Source: Clostridia bacterium
Lineage (GTDB): Bacteria > Bacillota > Clostridia > Christensenellales > Aristaeellaceae
Length of the DNA stretch: 53,584 bases
Assembly (NCBI GenBank): GCA_017469265.1
Contig: JAFUGS010000097.1
Span: 1-53,584, forward strand
Reading direction: 5' to 3'
Shown: one piece after another, positions 23,519 through 32,756 of the stretch
Numbering within the stretch: position 1 is the first letter of the stretch
Layout: each line of letters opens with the position of its first letter
Notes under the pieces: generated by a model
What the model was told of the DNA's origin: nothing
Databases searched by the model: none
Seen by the model: the letters and a program-made list of their open reading frames with translations, nothing else
Program-made: the position numbers and the translations under genes

Positions 23519-25051
23519 ATGAATATCCTTTTGATCCTGCGGGAGGAACTGGTGTGTCTGATCATCCTGCTTTTTCTCCTGCGGGTTTCCCGGGCATACC
23601 GGAAGGGGCAGGACGGCCGGATGTTCAACCGGCTGCTTTGTCTGGCGATCGTCCATGCCACGCTGGACGCGGCCACCGTCTGGACGGTAAACCATACGGA
23701 CACGGTGTCCCATGCCGTCAACTGCGCCGTCCACGCGGTGTTTTATCTGTCGGCCATCCTTTACGCGGAGCAGTTCCTGGTTTACGTCATTCATCTGCTG
23801 GCGCCGGAAAAGGAGCGGCTGTGGAACCGGGGGCTGCTGATCCTGGCGGGCTGCTACGCGGCGGCGCTGCCGCTGATGTCCATTGATTTTGAGCCCTTTC
23901 GGGGGACCTGGTCCAGCGCCGGCTCCGCCTCCGCGGTGGGGTATGGGATGGGATTTGTCTGCCTTCTGCTGGCGCTGTTCATGATCCTGCGAAACTGGGG
24001 GAAAATCAGCGGCCATATGAAATACGCCCTGCTGTCGATCGTGATCATCCTCATGGCGGCGGAAATCGCGCAGGTGCTGGTGCCTGAATTCCTGTTCACC
24101 GGCGGGGCGGCGACGCTGGCCACGGCCGGCTGCTTCTTCACCCTGGAAAACCCGGCGGTCAACCTGGAGCGGAAGGCCATGGTGGATGCCATGACCGGCG
24201 TGCAGAACCGGAACTGCTATGAGCGGGATATCCAGACCTATGAGGCCAGCTACCTGTCCAATCCGGCCCAGCGGTTCATCTTCCTCTTCGCGGACATGAA
24301 CAACCTGAAATCCGTCAACGGCCTGTACGGCCATGACGCGGGGGACGAATACATCACCCTGATCGCCATGACGCTGCGCAGCAACCTGAAAAACGCGGAG
24401 CATATTTACCGCATGGGCGGCGATGAGTTTCTGGCGATCTATCGGGATGTGGATGAGGATGTGGTTATCCGGGAAATCGAGAAGATCCGCGAGGCGTGCG
24501 AGGAGGAAGCGGGCCGGAAGCAGTACAGGCCGCTGCTGGCCATGGGATACGCGGTCTCCGGCCCCCAGTACAGGAGCCTGCACGATGTGCTGCGGGTCGC
24601 GGACTATATGATGTATCAGAATAAGGCGAACCTGAAGCGGGAAATCGCCCTGGAGACCAGCCAGCAGGGGACGAAGCTGAACCTGACCGGGCTGATGGAC
24701 CGGGTTTTTGAGGCGCTGAGCGGCTCCAGCGAACGGATCTATCCTTTTATGCAGAATATGGAAACCCAGGTGACGCGGGTGGCGCCGGGGCTGGCGGAAA
24801 GGTTTGGCCTTGGGCAGGAGTTTTTCGCGGATTTTGCCGGCGTCTGGCTGGAGCGGGTGCACCCGGAGGACCGGGCCGCCTTCAGGGCGGAGATGACCTC
24901 CGCCGCCCAGGGAAAGCAGCCCTTCCGGGAGATGACCTGCCGGGTGATGGACCGGAAGGGGGAATACATTCCGGTTTCCTTCCATGCCGGCCTGTATCAC
25001 GGGCGGGACGGTGAGCCGGATGTTTTTGCCGGCTATGTGGTTCCCCTCTGA
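23519..25051 (+). CDS. membrane GGDEF protein with C-terminal PAS-like domain
   Basis: 510 residues. The N-terminal 210 residues hold about seven membrane helices forming a sensor region. A GGDEF domain follows (about 220-375), starting DAMTGVQNRNCYERDI, with metal-site FADMNNLK and an intact active-site MGGDEFLAIY. No RxxD inhibitory site is seen five residues upstream. After it comes a PAS-like domain with VWLERVHPEDRAAF and a C-terminal GEYIPVSFHAGLY. PAS after GGDEF is the reverse of the usual order. It should be an active diguanylate cyclase. ATG 23519 follows GGAGGAAG. Confidence 0.85.
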   Translation: MNILLILREELVCLIILLFLLRVSRAYRKGQDGRMFNRLLCLAIVHATLDAATVWTVNHTDTVSHAVNCAVHAVFYLSAILYAEQFLVYVIHLLAPEKERLWNRGLLILAGCYAAALPLMSIDFEPFRGTWSSAGSASAVGYGMGFVCLLLALFMILRNWGKISGHMKYALLSIVIILMAAEIAQVLVPEFLFTGGAATLATAGCFFTLENPAVNLERKAMVDAMTGVQNRNCYERDIQTYEASYLSNPAQRFIFLFADMNNLKSVNGLYGHDAGDEYITLIAMTLRSNLKNAEHIYRMGGDEFLAIYRDVDEDVVIREIEKIREACEEEAGRKQYRPLLAMGYAVSGPQYRSLHDVLRVADYMMYQNKANLKREIALETSQQGTKLNLTGLMDRVFEALSGSSERIYPFMQNMETQVTRVAPGLAERFGLGQEFFADFAGVWLERVHPEDRAAFRAEMTSAAQGKQPFREMTCRVMDRKGEYIPVSFHAGLYHGRDGEPDVFAGYVVPL

Positions 25052-25107
25052 CGGAGGCGCGCCAGCCGCCGTCGGGCGGGGAAGCCGGGAAAACGGACAG
25101 GCCCGGT

Positions 25108-25136
25108 TTGCCTTTTATGCGTTTCTTTGGTATAAT
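25108..25136 (+). promoter_or_regulatory. promoter of the secreted protein gene
   Basis: TTGCCT (25108-25113) and a consensus TATAAT (25131-25136) have a 17-nt spacer. Confidence 0.7.
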
Positions 25137-25171
25137 CATCCATTGAATTTCACGGAAAGGGTCGGTGACCT

Positions 25172-26722
25172 TTGGTGCGGAAACGCTTATGCTGGATTCT
25201 GAGCCTGGTGCTGGCGCTGACGCTTGGCGCGGGGGCCGCGCTGGCCGCGGTGAGCACGACGGAATACTCCCTGGGGAGCGTATACGCCAAGCTTTCCCTG
25301 GCGGACAGCTACATCGTGCTGCGGGAGGAAAACCTGGACAGCCACCCGGAAATTTTTTCCGCCCGGAACACTACCGCCGAGGCGGCACGGCAGGACTGGC
25401 AGGACCGGGGCGTGCTGCTGCAGGCCTGGGTGCCGGACCTGGACGCCTGCCTGGAGGTTCGGGCCGTGCGGGATGAGGACGCGGGCACGTATTTTGACAT
25501 TGACGCCCAGCCCACCGCCACCCGGACGCTGTACCGTTCCTCCCACCTGCGGGCGGAAAAGTACATCAGCCTTGGATATGACATCAAGAGCGCGGAATGG
25601 AAAAAGAGCGAAAAGGCCGGCCGCTTTCTGCAGATCAAGTACAAGCGGAACGTGAACGGCCTGATCACCTGGGGATACGCGGAAAAAACGGTCCGGAACG
25701 GCTGGACCATTGTGCTGGACTACCAGGTGTACGGCCGGGGGCTGAAGGACAAGGATCTGAACAGCCTGCGGAAGGTGCTGAAGACGGTGGAATTTACGCA
25801 GGTGCTCGAGCTTCCCGCCGCCACCTCGGGGGTGCTGACCTTTGAGGAGACGCCGCCGCTGGAAACCAATACGGATTCCTTTACCGTGGAAGGAACCACC
25901 AATCCCGGCGCGCATCTGATCGGCGTCATCATGAAATACGCGAACCCGACGCCCACGCGCATCGAGACGGATGCCAGCGCGAAAACGGGCAGGTTCAAGC
26001 TGAACGTCAAGCTGCCGGATGAAGGCATCTGGCTTATGACGCTGACGGTGGAGCTGAGCGGCCAGACCATCGCCGAGCATGTGTTTGAGACCACCACCTA
26101 TCAGAAAACCCTGCTGCCAATCAGCCTGAACGCGGAGGTGCCAGAGCAGTTTGACAGCGACGAATTCGTGCTGTCCGGCAAGACCACCAAAGGGGTCACG
26201 CTCCAGTGCATCGTTACCGGCGGCGCCAAAGAATTTGACAAAACGGTCCGGACCAACAATACGGGAAAGTTCTCCTTTAAGATTCCCACGGACAATCAGA
26301 GCCAGTACACCGTGACCCTGATCCTGCAGAAGAAGCATTATGACACCCGGCGGTTCACCTGGACCGCGAACCGGACGCTGACGGAAAAGGATGTGCAGAA
26401 CCAGTACAAGTCGGAGGCCGTGAAGCCCGCCTACTCCACCCTGAACCGCAAGCTGGAGGCCTACACCGGCCGCGTCATGGGCTATAAGGTGTACATCACG
26501 GACATTCAGCAGGTGGGCGAGGAGTACGTGATCTTTGCCGCCATGACGAAGACGAAAAAAGGGGCGCTGAAGGATATCATCGTCATTACGGCCACGGAGG
26601 CGCCGAATTTCGTCGTGGGCAGCGAGCAGACCTTTTACGGCCGGCTGACGGGGACCTACGAGGTGCAGAGCGAAGAGGACACGGAAAAGTATCCCAGCTT
26701 CGAGCTGCTGTTCTGGAATTAG
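25172..26722 (+). CDS. secreted protein with Ig-like/beta-sandwich domains, function unknown
   Basis: 516 residues with a classical signal peptide (RKRLCWILSLVLALTLGAG, cleavage likely after ALA near residue 26). The N-terminal half (about 30-210) is an alpha/beta domain. Two beta-sandwich repeats follow, each introduced by a PPLETNTDSFTVEGTTNPGA- or PEQFDSDEFVLSGKTTKGV-like stretch, the pattern of bacterial Ig-like domains. The last 110 residues form another domain (TGRVMGYKVYITDIQ...). The start may be TTG 25172 or GTG 25175; neither has an ideal spacing to GAAAGGG. There is no sortase motif. Probably cell-surface or released, with no known family. Confidence 0.7.
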   Translation: MVRKRLCWILSLVLALTLGAGAALAAVSTTEYSLGSVYAKLSLADSYIVLREENLDSHPEIFSARNTTAEAARQDWQDRGVLLQAWVPDLDACLEVRAVRDEDAGTYFDIDAQPTATRTLYRSSHLRAEKYISLGYDIKSAEWKKSEKAGRFLQIKYKRNVNGLITWGYAEKTVRNGWTIVLDYQVYGRGLKDKDLNSLRKVLKTVEFTQVLELPAATSGVLTFEETPPLETNTDSFTVEGTTNPGAHLIGVIMKYANPTPTRIETDASAKTGRFKLNVKLPDEGIWLMTLTVELSGQTIAEHVFETTTYQKTLLPISLNAEVPEQFDSDEFVLSGKTTKGVTLQCIVTGGAKEFDKTVRTNNTGKFSFKIPTDNQSQYTVTLILQKKHYDTRRFTWTANRTLTEKDVQNQYKSEAVKPAYSTLNRKLEAYTGRVMGYKVYITDIQQVGEEYVIFAAMTKTKKGALKDIIVITATEAPNFVVGSEQTFYGRLTGTYEVQSEEDTEKYPSFELLFWN

Positions 26723-26799
26723 GACGATGTATCTGTCCGGTCGCTTCGGTTTCAGGACTGAATCGTTTCAAGACAATAAAGAAAGAAGGTAAGCCCAGA

Positions 26800-27900
26800 A
26801 TGGAAAAATTACGGGCCGGTATTATTGGCGCCACGGGCATGGTAGGCCAGCGCTTTATCTCCCTGCTGAAGGATCATCCCTGGTTCCGGGTCAGCTGCGT
26901 GGCGGCTTCCACCCGCAGCGCGGGAAAGCCCTACCGGGAAGCGGTGGCGGGCCGGTGGGCCTTTGACTGGGACATCCCCGCGGAGACCGCGGACCTGATT
27001 GTCCTGGACGCGGCGGATATCGACGCGGTCAGCAGGCAGGTGGATTTTGTCTTCTGCGCGGTGGACATGAAGAAGGACGAGATCCGCGCCCTGGAGGAAG
27101 CCTACGCGAAGCATGAGATTCCCGTGGTCAGCAACAACAGCGCCTGCCGCGGCATCCCGGATGTGCCCATGGTGGTGCCGGAAATCAACGCCGCGCACCT
27201 GGACGTGATTCCCACCCAGCGGAAGCGGCTGGGCACGGAGCGGGGCTTCATCGCGGTGAAACCCAACTGCTCCATCCAGAGCTATGTGCCCGCCCTGACG
27301 CCTCTGCTGGACTTCCGGCCCACGGAGGTCAGCGTCTGCACCTATCAGGCCATCAGCGGGGCCGGGAAGACCTTCAAAACCTGGCCGGAGATGGTGGACA
27401 ACGTGATCCCCTATATCGGCGGGGAGGACGAGAAGAGCGAGCAGGAGCCCCTGAAGCTCTGGGGCCAGGTGAAGGATCTGGGCGACGGCCCGGTCATTGT
27501 CAACGCGGAAGCGCCTGTGATCAGCGCCCAGTGCCTGCGGGTGGCGGCCAGCGACGGCCATATGGCGGCGGTTTCCGTCCGCTTCGCGGAGAAGGTAACC
27601 CGGGAGCAGATTTTGGAGCGCTGGGCGAATTATGAGACGGAGGCGCAGCGCCTGGAGCTGCCCAGCGCGCCGAAGCCCTTCCTGCAGGTGTTTGAGGATC
27701 CCAGCCGACCCCAGACCCGGCTGGACAGGGATTTCCAGGGCGGTTTCGGGGTCAGCATCGGCCGGCTCCGGGAGGACCGGATTTTTGACTGGCGGTTTGT
27801 GTGTCTGAGCCATAACACCATCCGCGGCGCCGCCGGCGGCGGCATCCTGACCGCGGAGCTGCTGACCCGGAAGGGCTATATTCAGCCCCGGAATGTGTAA
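26800..27900 (+). CDS. asd: aspartate-semialdehyde dehydrogenase (archaeal/fungal-type branch)
   Basis: Reduces aspartyl phosphate to aspartate semialdehyde for lysine, threonine, methionine and diaminopimelate. 366 residues. The NADP-binding GIIGATGMVGQRF, the catalytic Cys in VKPNCSIQSYVPALTP, and the catalytic His in VRVAASDGHMAAVSV (read as CLRVAASDGHM) are visible. Its length and the KPNCSIQ form fit the longer branch found in archaea, fungi and some Clostridia. AAGAAGG precedes ATG 26800. There is no clear promoter in the 77-nt gap and no lysine riboswitch; a strong terminator follows. Confidence 0.92.
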   Translation: MEKLRAGIIGATGMVGQRFISLLKDHPWFRVSCVAASTRSAGKPYREAVAGRWAFDWDIPAETADLIVLDAADIDAVSRQVDFVFCAVDMKKDEIRALEEAYAKHEIPVVSNNSACRGIPDVPMVVPEINAAHLDVIPTQRKRLGTERGFIAVKPNCSIQSYVPALTPLLDFRPTEVSVCTYQAISGAGKTFKTWPEMVDNVIPYIGGEDEKSEQEPLKLWGQVKDLGDGPVIVNAEAPVISAQCLRVAASDGHMAAVSVRFAEKVTREQILERWANYETEAQRLELPSAPKPFLQVFEDPSRPQTRLDRDFQGGFGVSIGRLREDRIFDWRFVCLSHNTIRGAAGGGILTAELLTRKGYIQPRNV

Positions 27901-27932
27901 AGAACCATCCCCGGAGAATCCGGATTGGACGG

Positions 27933-27965
27933 AACCTTCCCCGTGAAGACGCGGGGAAGGTTTTT
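27933..27965 (+). terminator. asd terminator
   Basis: An 11-bp stem AACCTTCCCCG/CGGGGAAGGTT (27933-27943, 27952-27962) followed by Ts. Confidence 0.88.
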
Positions 27966-28046
27966 AAAAAAGCGGGGCGATCCCCCGCGGGAAAAGCGCC
28001 GGAGCCGGCGGGCGGCCGCGGGGCAAAACGAAGGAGGAACGGATTC

Positions 28047-28691
28047 ATGACCGAGAAGGAACGGAAGCGAAAGATTCTGGAGGGGCTGGAGGCGGCCTGG
28101 CCCGAGGCCCGGGCGGAGCTGCACTTTACCAATCCCTACGAAACCCTGGTGGCCACCATCCTGTCGGCCCAGTGTACGGATCAGCAGGTGAACAGGGTCA
28201 CCCCCGCGGTCTTTGCCCGGTATCCGGACGTGCGGACCATGGCGGCGGCCCGGGAGGAAGACCTCTATCCCATGGTCAAGAGCTGCGGCTTCAAAAGCAA
28301 GGCGGGGAACATCATCGCCGCCTGCCGGAAGATGACGGAGGAATACGGCGGGGAAGTGCCCAATACCCTGGAAAAACTGACCAGCCTGCCAGGGGTGGGG
28401 CGGAAAACGGCGAACGTGGTGCTGAGCAACGCCTTCGACATTCCCGCCTTCGCGGTGGACACCCATGTCTTCCGGGTCAGCAACCGGCTGGGCCTGTGCA
28501 AAGCGGACACGGTGGAGGAGACCGAGCGGCAGATGACCCGGCTGATTCCCCGGGAAAAATGGGGCAGGGCCCATCACTGGCTGATCTGGCACGGGCGGCG
28601 CGTCTGCAAGGCCCAGCGCCCCCTGTGCGCGGAATGCTCTCTGCGGGAATGGTGCGCGGAATACCGGCGGAAATCGCGGGAGAAAAAGTAA
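28047..28691 (+). CDS. nth: endonuclease III (DNA glycosylase/AP lyase)
   Basis: Removes oxidised pyrimidines in base excision repair. 214 residues, typical length. The helix-hairpin-helix LPGVGRKTANVVLSNAF holds the catalytic Lys region; AVDTHVFRVSNRLGL carries the catalytic Asp. The four Cys of the 4Fe-4S cluster are in order near the C-terminus (VCKAQRPLCAECSLREWC, spacing C-x6-C-x2-C-x5-C). GAAGGAGG precedes the start. No promoter is evident in the short GC-rich gap after the asd terminator. Confidence 0.95.
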   Translation: MTEKERKRKILEGLEAAWPEARAELHFTNPYETLVATILSAQCTDQQVNRVTPAVFARYPDVRTMAAAREEDLYPMVKSCGFKSKAGNIIAACRKMTEEYGGEVPNTLEKLTSLPGVGRKTANVVLSNAFDIPAFAVDTHVFRVSNRLGLCKADTVEETERQMTRLIPREKWGRAHHWLIWHGRRVCKAQRPLCAECSLREWCAEYRRKSREKK

Positions 28692-28850
28692 AAGGAAATC
28701 GCGGCGCGTTCGGACCGGGGTCTGTTTTCCGGTACCGGAGGAGCCTGCTTTCCGCGGCGCGGCGCCGGGCCGGCGGCAAAGGAAGGAGGGGCCGGAAGGG
28801 CCGGGCCGCTTCGCGGTATGTGAAAATTGGATGAAGAGTTGGAAAGCGCA

Positions 28851-28880
28851 TTGAAAAACCGGGCGGCTTTGTGGTAGGAT
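28851..28880 (+). promoter_or_regulatory. promoter of the ABC exporter genes
   Basis: TTGAAA (28851-28856) and TAGGAT (28875-28880) with an 18-nt spacer; a moderate match. The rest of the 242-nt gap after nth holds no gene I can support. Confidence 0.45.
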
Positions 28881-28933
28881 AAAATGCGTTTTTGTTTGAT
28901 TTTGCTTAAGGGACGGGACGGAAAGGATTACGG

Positions 28934-30682
28934 ATGATCAAAAAACTGTTGGCCAGCGTTCGGCAGTACAAGAAGCAGGCCATCGCGACCCCGCTTTTCA
29001 TGGTGGGCGAGGTGGCGATGGAGACGATGATTCCCCTGGTGATGAGCTACCTGATTGACCGGGGCGTGGAACGGGGCGATATGGGGCAGATCTGGCTGTA
29101 CGGCCTGCTGCTGCTGGGCGCCGCTTTTATTTCCCTGTTTTCCGGCTCCATGAGCGCGCGGATGGCGGCGGTCTCCTCGGCGGGATTTGCCCGGAATCTG
29201 CGGCATGACATGTATTACCGGATTCAGCAGTACTCTTTTTCCAATATTGACCACTTCAGCACCTCCTCCATCATCACGCGGCTGACCACGGACGTGACCA
29301 ACGTCCAGAACGCCTTCCAGATGATCCTGCGGATGGCGGTGCGCGCGCCCATGACCCTGGTCTTTTCCATGGTCATGGCCCTGACCATCAACGCCCGGAT
29401 CAGCATGGTGTTCCTCTTCACCCTGCCGGTGCTGGGTTTCGGCATCTATTTCATCATGACCCGTACCCACCCGATTTTCCGGCGAGTGTTCAAGACCTAT
29501 GACAAACTGAACAACGTGGTGCAGGAAAACCTGCACGGGGTGCGGGTGGTGAAGAACTTCGTCCGGGAGGATCACGAGGTCGAAAAATTCAACGCCATTT
29601 CCACCTCCATCTATCAGGACTTCACCAAGGCGGAGAAGCAGCTGGCCTTCATGAGCCCGCTGATGATGGTCTGCATCTATACCTGCACGCTGCTGATCTC
29701 CTGGCTGGGCGCCAGGGCCATCGTGGCCTCCGGCAACAATCCCGACCTGGGGATGACCACCGGGCAGCTGATGAGCCTGATCACCTATGTGATCCAGATC
29801 CTGTCCAGCCTGATGATGGTGTCCTTCGTCTTCATGATGATCACCATGAGCCGGGCTTCCGCCCAGCGGATCGTGGAGGTTCTGGACGAGGAAAGCGACA
29901 TTCACAGTCCGGCGCAGCCGGTCACGGCCGTGGCGGACGGCTCCGTGGACTTCGACCATGTCTCCTTCAGCTACGCCAGCCGCAGTGAAAGGGATACCCT
30001 CAGCGAAATCGAGCTGCACATCCCCTCCGGCGCGGTGGTGGGCGTGCTGGGCGGCACCGGCTCGGGCAAATCCACCCTGGTGCAGATGATTCCCCGGCTG
30101 TATGACGCCACCACGGGCACCGTCCGGGTGGGCGGCCGGGACGTGCGGGACTATGACCTGAAGGCCCTGCGGGACGGCGTGGCCATGGTGCTGCAGAAGA
30201 ACGAGCTTTTCAGCGGGACCATCCGGGACAACCTGCGCTGGGGCAATGAGCAGGCCACGGACGCGGAAATCGAGGAGGCCTGCCGCCTGGCCCAGGCGGA
30301 TCCCTTCATTCAGGAGATGCCGGACAGGTACGAAACCTGGATCGAGCAGGGCGGCACCAATGTTTCCGGCGGCCAGAAGCAGCGGCTGTGCATTGCCCGG
30401 GCGCTGCTGAAGAAGCCGAAGATTCTGATCCTGGACGACAGCACCAGCGCCGTGGACACGAAGACGGATGCCCTGATCCGGGCGGGCTTCCGCAGCTTTA
30501 TCCCCGAAACCACCAAGATCATTATCGCCCAGCGGGTGTCCTCCGTGAAGGACGCGGATCTGATCGTTGTGCTGGACAACGGGCGGATTGTGGACCAGGG
30601 CACCCATGAGGAGCTGCTGGCCCGGTGCGAAATCTACCGCGAGGTGCATGATTCCCAGACGAAAGGGGGCGACAAGGCGTGA
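28934..30682 (+). CDS. heterodimeric ABC exporter, subunit with degenerate catalytic site
   Basis: 582 residues: six membrane helices (about 1-320), then an ABC ATPase. Walker A is GGTGSGKST (about 374), the signature NVSGGQKQR is good, but Walker B is LILDDSTSAVD, with Asp in place of the catalytic Glu, and the H-loop is IIAQRVSSV, with Gln in place of His. This is the non-hydrolysing half in exporters of the TM287/288, LmrCD and BmrCD type. The second half is encoded directly downstream with a 4-nt overlap. A multidrug or lipid/peptide substrate is likely; no regulator gene is adjacent. Confidence 0.9.
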   Translation: MIKKLLASVRQYKKQAIATPLFMVGEVAMETMIPLVMSYLIDRGVERGDMGQIWLYGLLLLGAAFISLFSGSMSARMAAVSSAGFARNLRHDMYYRIQQYSFSNIDHFSTSSIITRLTTDVTNVQNAFQMILRMAVRAPMTLVFSMVMALTINARISMVFLFTLPVLGFGIYFIMTRTHPIFRRVFKTYDKLNNVVQENLHGVRVVKNFVREDHEVEKFNAISTSIYQDFTKAEKQLAFMSPLMMVCIYTCTLLISWLGARAIVASGNNPDLGMTTGQLMSLITYVIQILSSLMMVSFVFMMITMSRASAQRIVEVLDEESDIHSPAQPVTAVADGSVDFDHVSFSYASRSERDTLSEIELHIPSGAVVGVLGGTGSGKSTLVQMIPRLYDATTGTVRVGGRDVRDYDLKALRDGVAMVLQKNELFSGTIRDNLRWGNEQATDAEIEEACRLAQADPFIQEMPDRYETWIEQGGTNVSGGQKQRLCIARALLKKPKILILDDSTSAVDTKTDALIRAGFRSFIPETTKIIIAQRVSSVKDADLIVVLDNGRIVDQGTHEELLARCEIYREVHDSQTKGGDKA

Positions 30683-32643
30683 GCGAAGCGAGAAAGCAGA
30701 GCAATCCCCGCCCGGCGGGCGTGCAGCGCGGCCCCGGCGGCCCCCGGGCCATGGGTCCCCGGCAGCCGATCCACAAGGAGACGGTGGTCCGGCTGATGAA
30801 ATACGTGGCGCCCTTCTGGCCCCGGCTGCTGCTGGTGCTGGGGTGCATCATCGTCAACGCCATCGCCACAGCCTCGGCGGCCACCTTCCTGGGGCGTATC
30901 ATTGACGGATATATCGCGCCGCTGCTGCTGGAGGCGAATCCGGATTTCAGCGGGCTGCTGACCGCCATCCTGCAGATGGCCGCCCTGTATGTCCTGGCGA
31001 TCCTGGCCGTGTTTGTGCAGGCCCGGATCATGGCGGTGGTGTCCCACAGCGTGCTGCGAACCATCCGGGATCAGATGTTCGCGCATATGCAGACCCTGCC
31101 CATCAAGTACTTTGACACCCACACCCACGGCGAGGTCATGAGCTTCTACACCAACGACACGGACACCCTGCGTCAGATGGTGAGCCAGACCCTGCCCCAG
31201 ACCATTTCCTCCGCCATCACCCTGCTGGTGGTGTTCATTTCCATGCTGAACTGCAGCGTGTGGCTGACGCTGATCATGATCCTGGGCAGCTTTGTCATGC
31301 TGAGCGTGACCATGAAGCTGGGCGGACGCAGCGCCGGCTTCTTCGTCAGCCAGCAGAAGTCCCTGGCCAGCCTGAACGGCTATATCGAGGAGATGATCAA
31401 CGGCCAGAAGGTGGTTAAGGTCTTTAACCGGGAAGAGAAAGCCAAGGAAGAATTTGACCGCCGGAATGACGAGCTGTGCGCCAACATGACGGAGGCGAAC
31501 AAGACCGCCAACCTGCTGGGCCCGGTGAGCAACAACATGGGCCATATCCTTTACGTGGTGCTGGCCATCATCGGCGGCGCGCTGGCCATCGGCGGCGTGA
31601 CAAACCTGTCCCTGCACGGCACGGGCACCCTGACCCTGGGCGCCATCGCGGCCTTCCTGACCCTGAGCCGGAACTTCATGCAGCCCATCAACCAGGTGGC
31701 GCAGCAAATCAACTTCATTGCCATGGCCATGGCCGGCGCGGAGCGGATCTTCAGCCTGCTGGATGAGCAGCCGGAGGCGGACGATGGCTATGTGACCCTG
31801 GTCAACGCGCGGGAGGAAAACGGTCAGCTGGTGGAGACGGCGGAGCGGACCGGCATGTGGGCCTGGAAGCATCCCCACAGCGCGGACGGCTCCGTGACCT
31901 ATACCCGGCTGCAGGGCGACGTGGTCATGGAGGAGGTGGACTTCGGGTACGTGCCGGAGAAAACGGTGCTGCACGATATCTCCCTGTACGCCCGGCCCGG
32001 CCAGAAGGTGGCCTTCGTGGGCGCCACGGGCGCGGGCAAGACCACCATTACCAACCTGATTAACCGCTTTTACGACATCGCGGACGGAAAAATCCGCTAT
32101 GACGGGATCAACATCAACAAAATCCGGAAACCGGACCTGCGCCATTCCCTGGGCGTGGTGCTGCAGGAGGTCAACCTGTTCACCGGCACGGTGATGGATA
32201 ACATCCGCTACGGCAAGCTGGACGCCACGGACGAGGAGTGCATCGCCGCGGCGAAGCTGGCCAACGCGGACGACTTTATCACCCGCCTGCCGGACGGCTA
32301 CAACACGGTGCTCTCCGGCGACGGCAGCGGGCTGAGCCAGGGCCAGCGGCAGCTGATTTCCATCGCCCGGGCCGCGGTGGCGGATCCGCCGGTGATGATT
32401 CTGGACGAGGCGACCTCCTCCATCGATACCCGTACGGAGGCTCTGGTGCAGCGGGGCATGGACCGGCTGATGCAGGGACGGACGGTGTTCGTGATTGCCC
32501 ACCGGCTGTCCACCGTGCAGAACAGCGACGTGATCATGGTGCTGGATCACGGCCGGATCATCGAGCGGGGCAGCCACGACCAGCTGATCGCCCAGAAGGG
32601 GCAGTATTATCAGCTGTACACAGGGGCTTTCGAGCTGGAATAA
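30679..32643 (+). CDS. heterodimeric ABC exporter, subunit with intact Walker B
   Basis: 654 residues with a GTG start overlapping the previous stop. Residues 1-30 are a basic, Pro/Gly-rich extension, followed by six membrane helices. A 45-residue insert lies between membrane and ATPase parts (about 370-415). Walker A is GATGAGKTT (about 448), Walker B ILDEATSSID and H-loop IAHRLSTV are intact, but the signature is LSQGQ instead of LSGGQ. So its catalytic site pairs with the good signature of the partner, and its poor signature faces the partner's degenerate site. A clean terminator follows. Confidence 0.92.
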   Translation: MSEARKQSNPRPAGVQRGPGGPRAMGPRQPIHKETVVRLMKYVAPFWPRLLLVLGCIIVNAIATASAATFLGRIIDGYIAPLLLEANPDFSGLLTAILQMAALYVLAILAVFVQARIMAVVSHSVLRTIRDQMFAHMQTLPIKYFDTHTHGEVMSFYTNDTDTLRQMVSQTLPQTISSAITLLVVFISMLNCSVWLTLIMILGSFVMLSVTMKLGGRSAGFFVSQQKSLASLNGYIEEMINGQKVVKVFNREEKAKEEFDRRNDELCANMTEANKTANLLGPVSNNMGHILYVVLAIIGGALAIGGVTNLSLHGTGTLTLGAIAAFLTLSRNFMQPINQVAQQINFIAMAMAGAERIFSLLDEQPEADDGYVTLVNAREENGQLVETAERTGMWAWKHPHSADGSVTYTRLQGDVVMEEVDFGYVPEKTVLHDISLYARPGQKVAFVGATGAGKTTITNLINRFYDIADGKIRYDGININKIRKPDLRHSLGVVLQEVNLFTGTVMDNIRYGKLDATDEECIAAAKLANADDFITRLPDGYNTVLSGDGSGLSQGQRQLISIARAAVADPPVMILDEATSSIDTRTEALVQRGMDRLMQGRTVFVIAHRLSTVQNSDVIMVLDHGRIIERGSHDQLIAQKGQYYQLYTGAFELE

Positions 32644-32659
32644 GCGAGCTGCGCCTTTA

Positions 32660-32690
32660 AACGGGGCTTCCGGAAGGAAGCCCCGTTTTT
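32660..32690 (+). terminator. ABC exporter terminator
   Basis: A 12-bp stem AACGGGGCTTCC/GGAAGCCCCGTT (32660-32671, 32676-32687) with loop GGAA and following Ts. Confidence 0.9.
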
Positions 32691-32727
32691 ATGTCCGTTT
32701 TTTCCAAAAATGCGGAGAAAAACATCA

Positions 32728-32756
32728 TTGATTTTGGCCTGAAAATTCAGTATAAT
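32728..32756 (+). promoter_or_regulatory. mgtE promoter
   Basis: TTGATT (32728-32733) and a consensus TATAAT (32751-32756) are 17 nt apart. The transcript would start near 32763, leaving a leader of about 268 nt. Confidence 0.75.

Noticed and set aside
26723-26799. Lysine riboswitch upstream of asd
   Set aside because: The gap is only 77 nt, far too short, and shows no L-box features.
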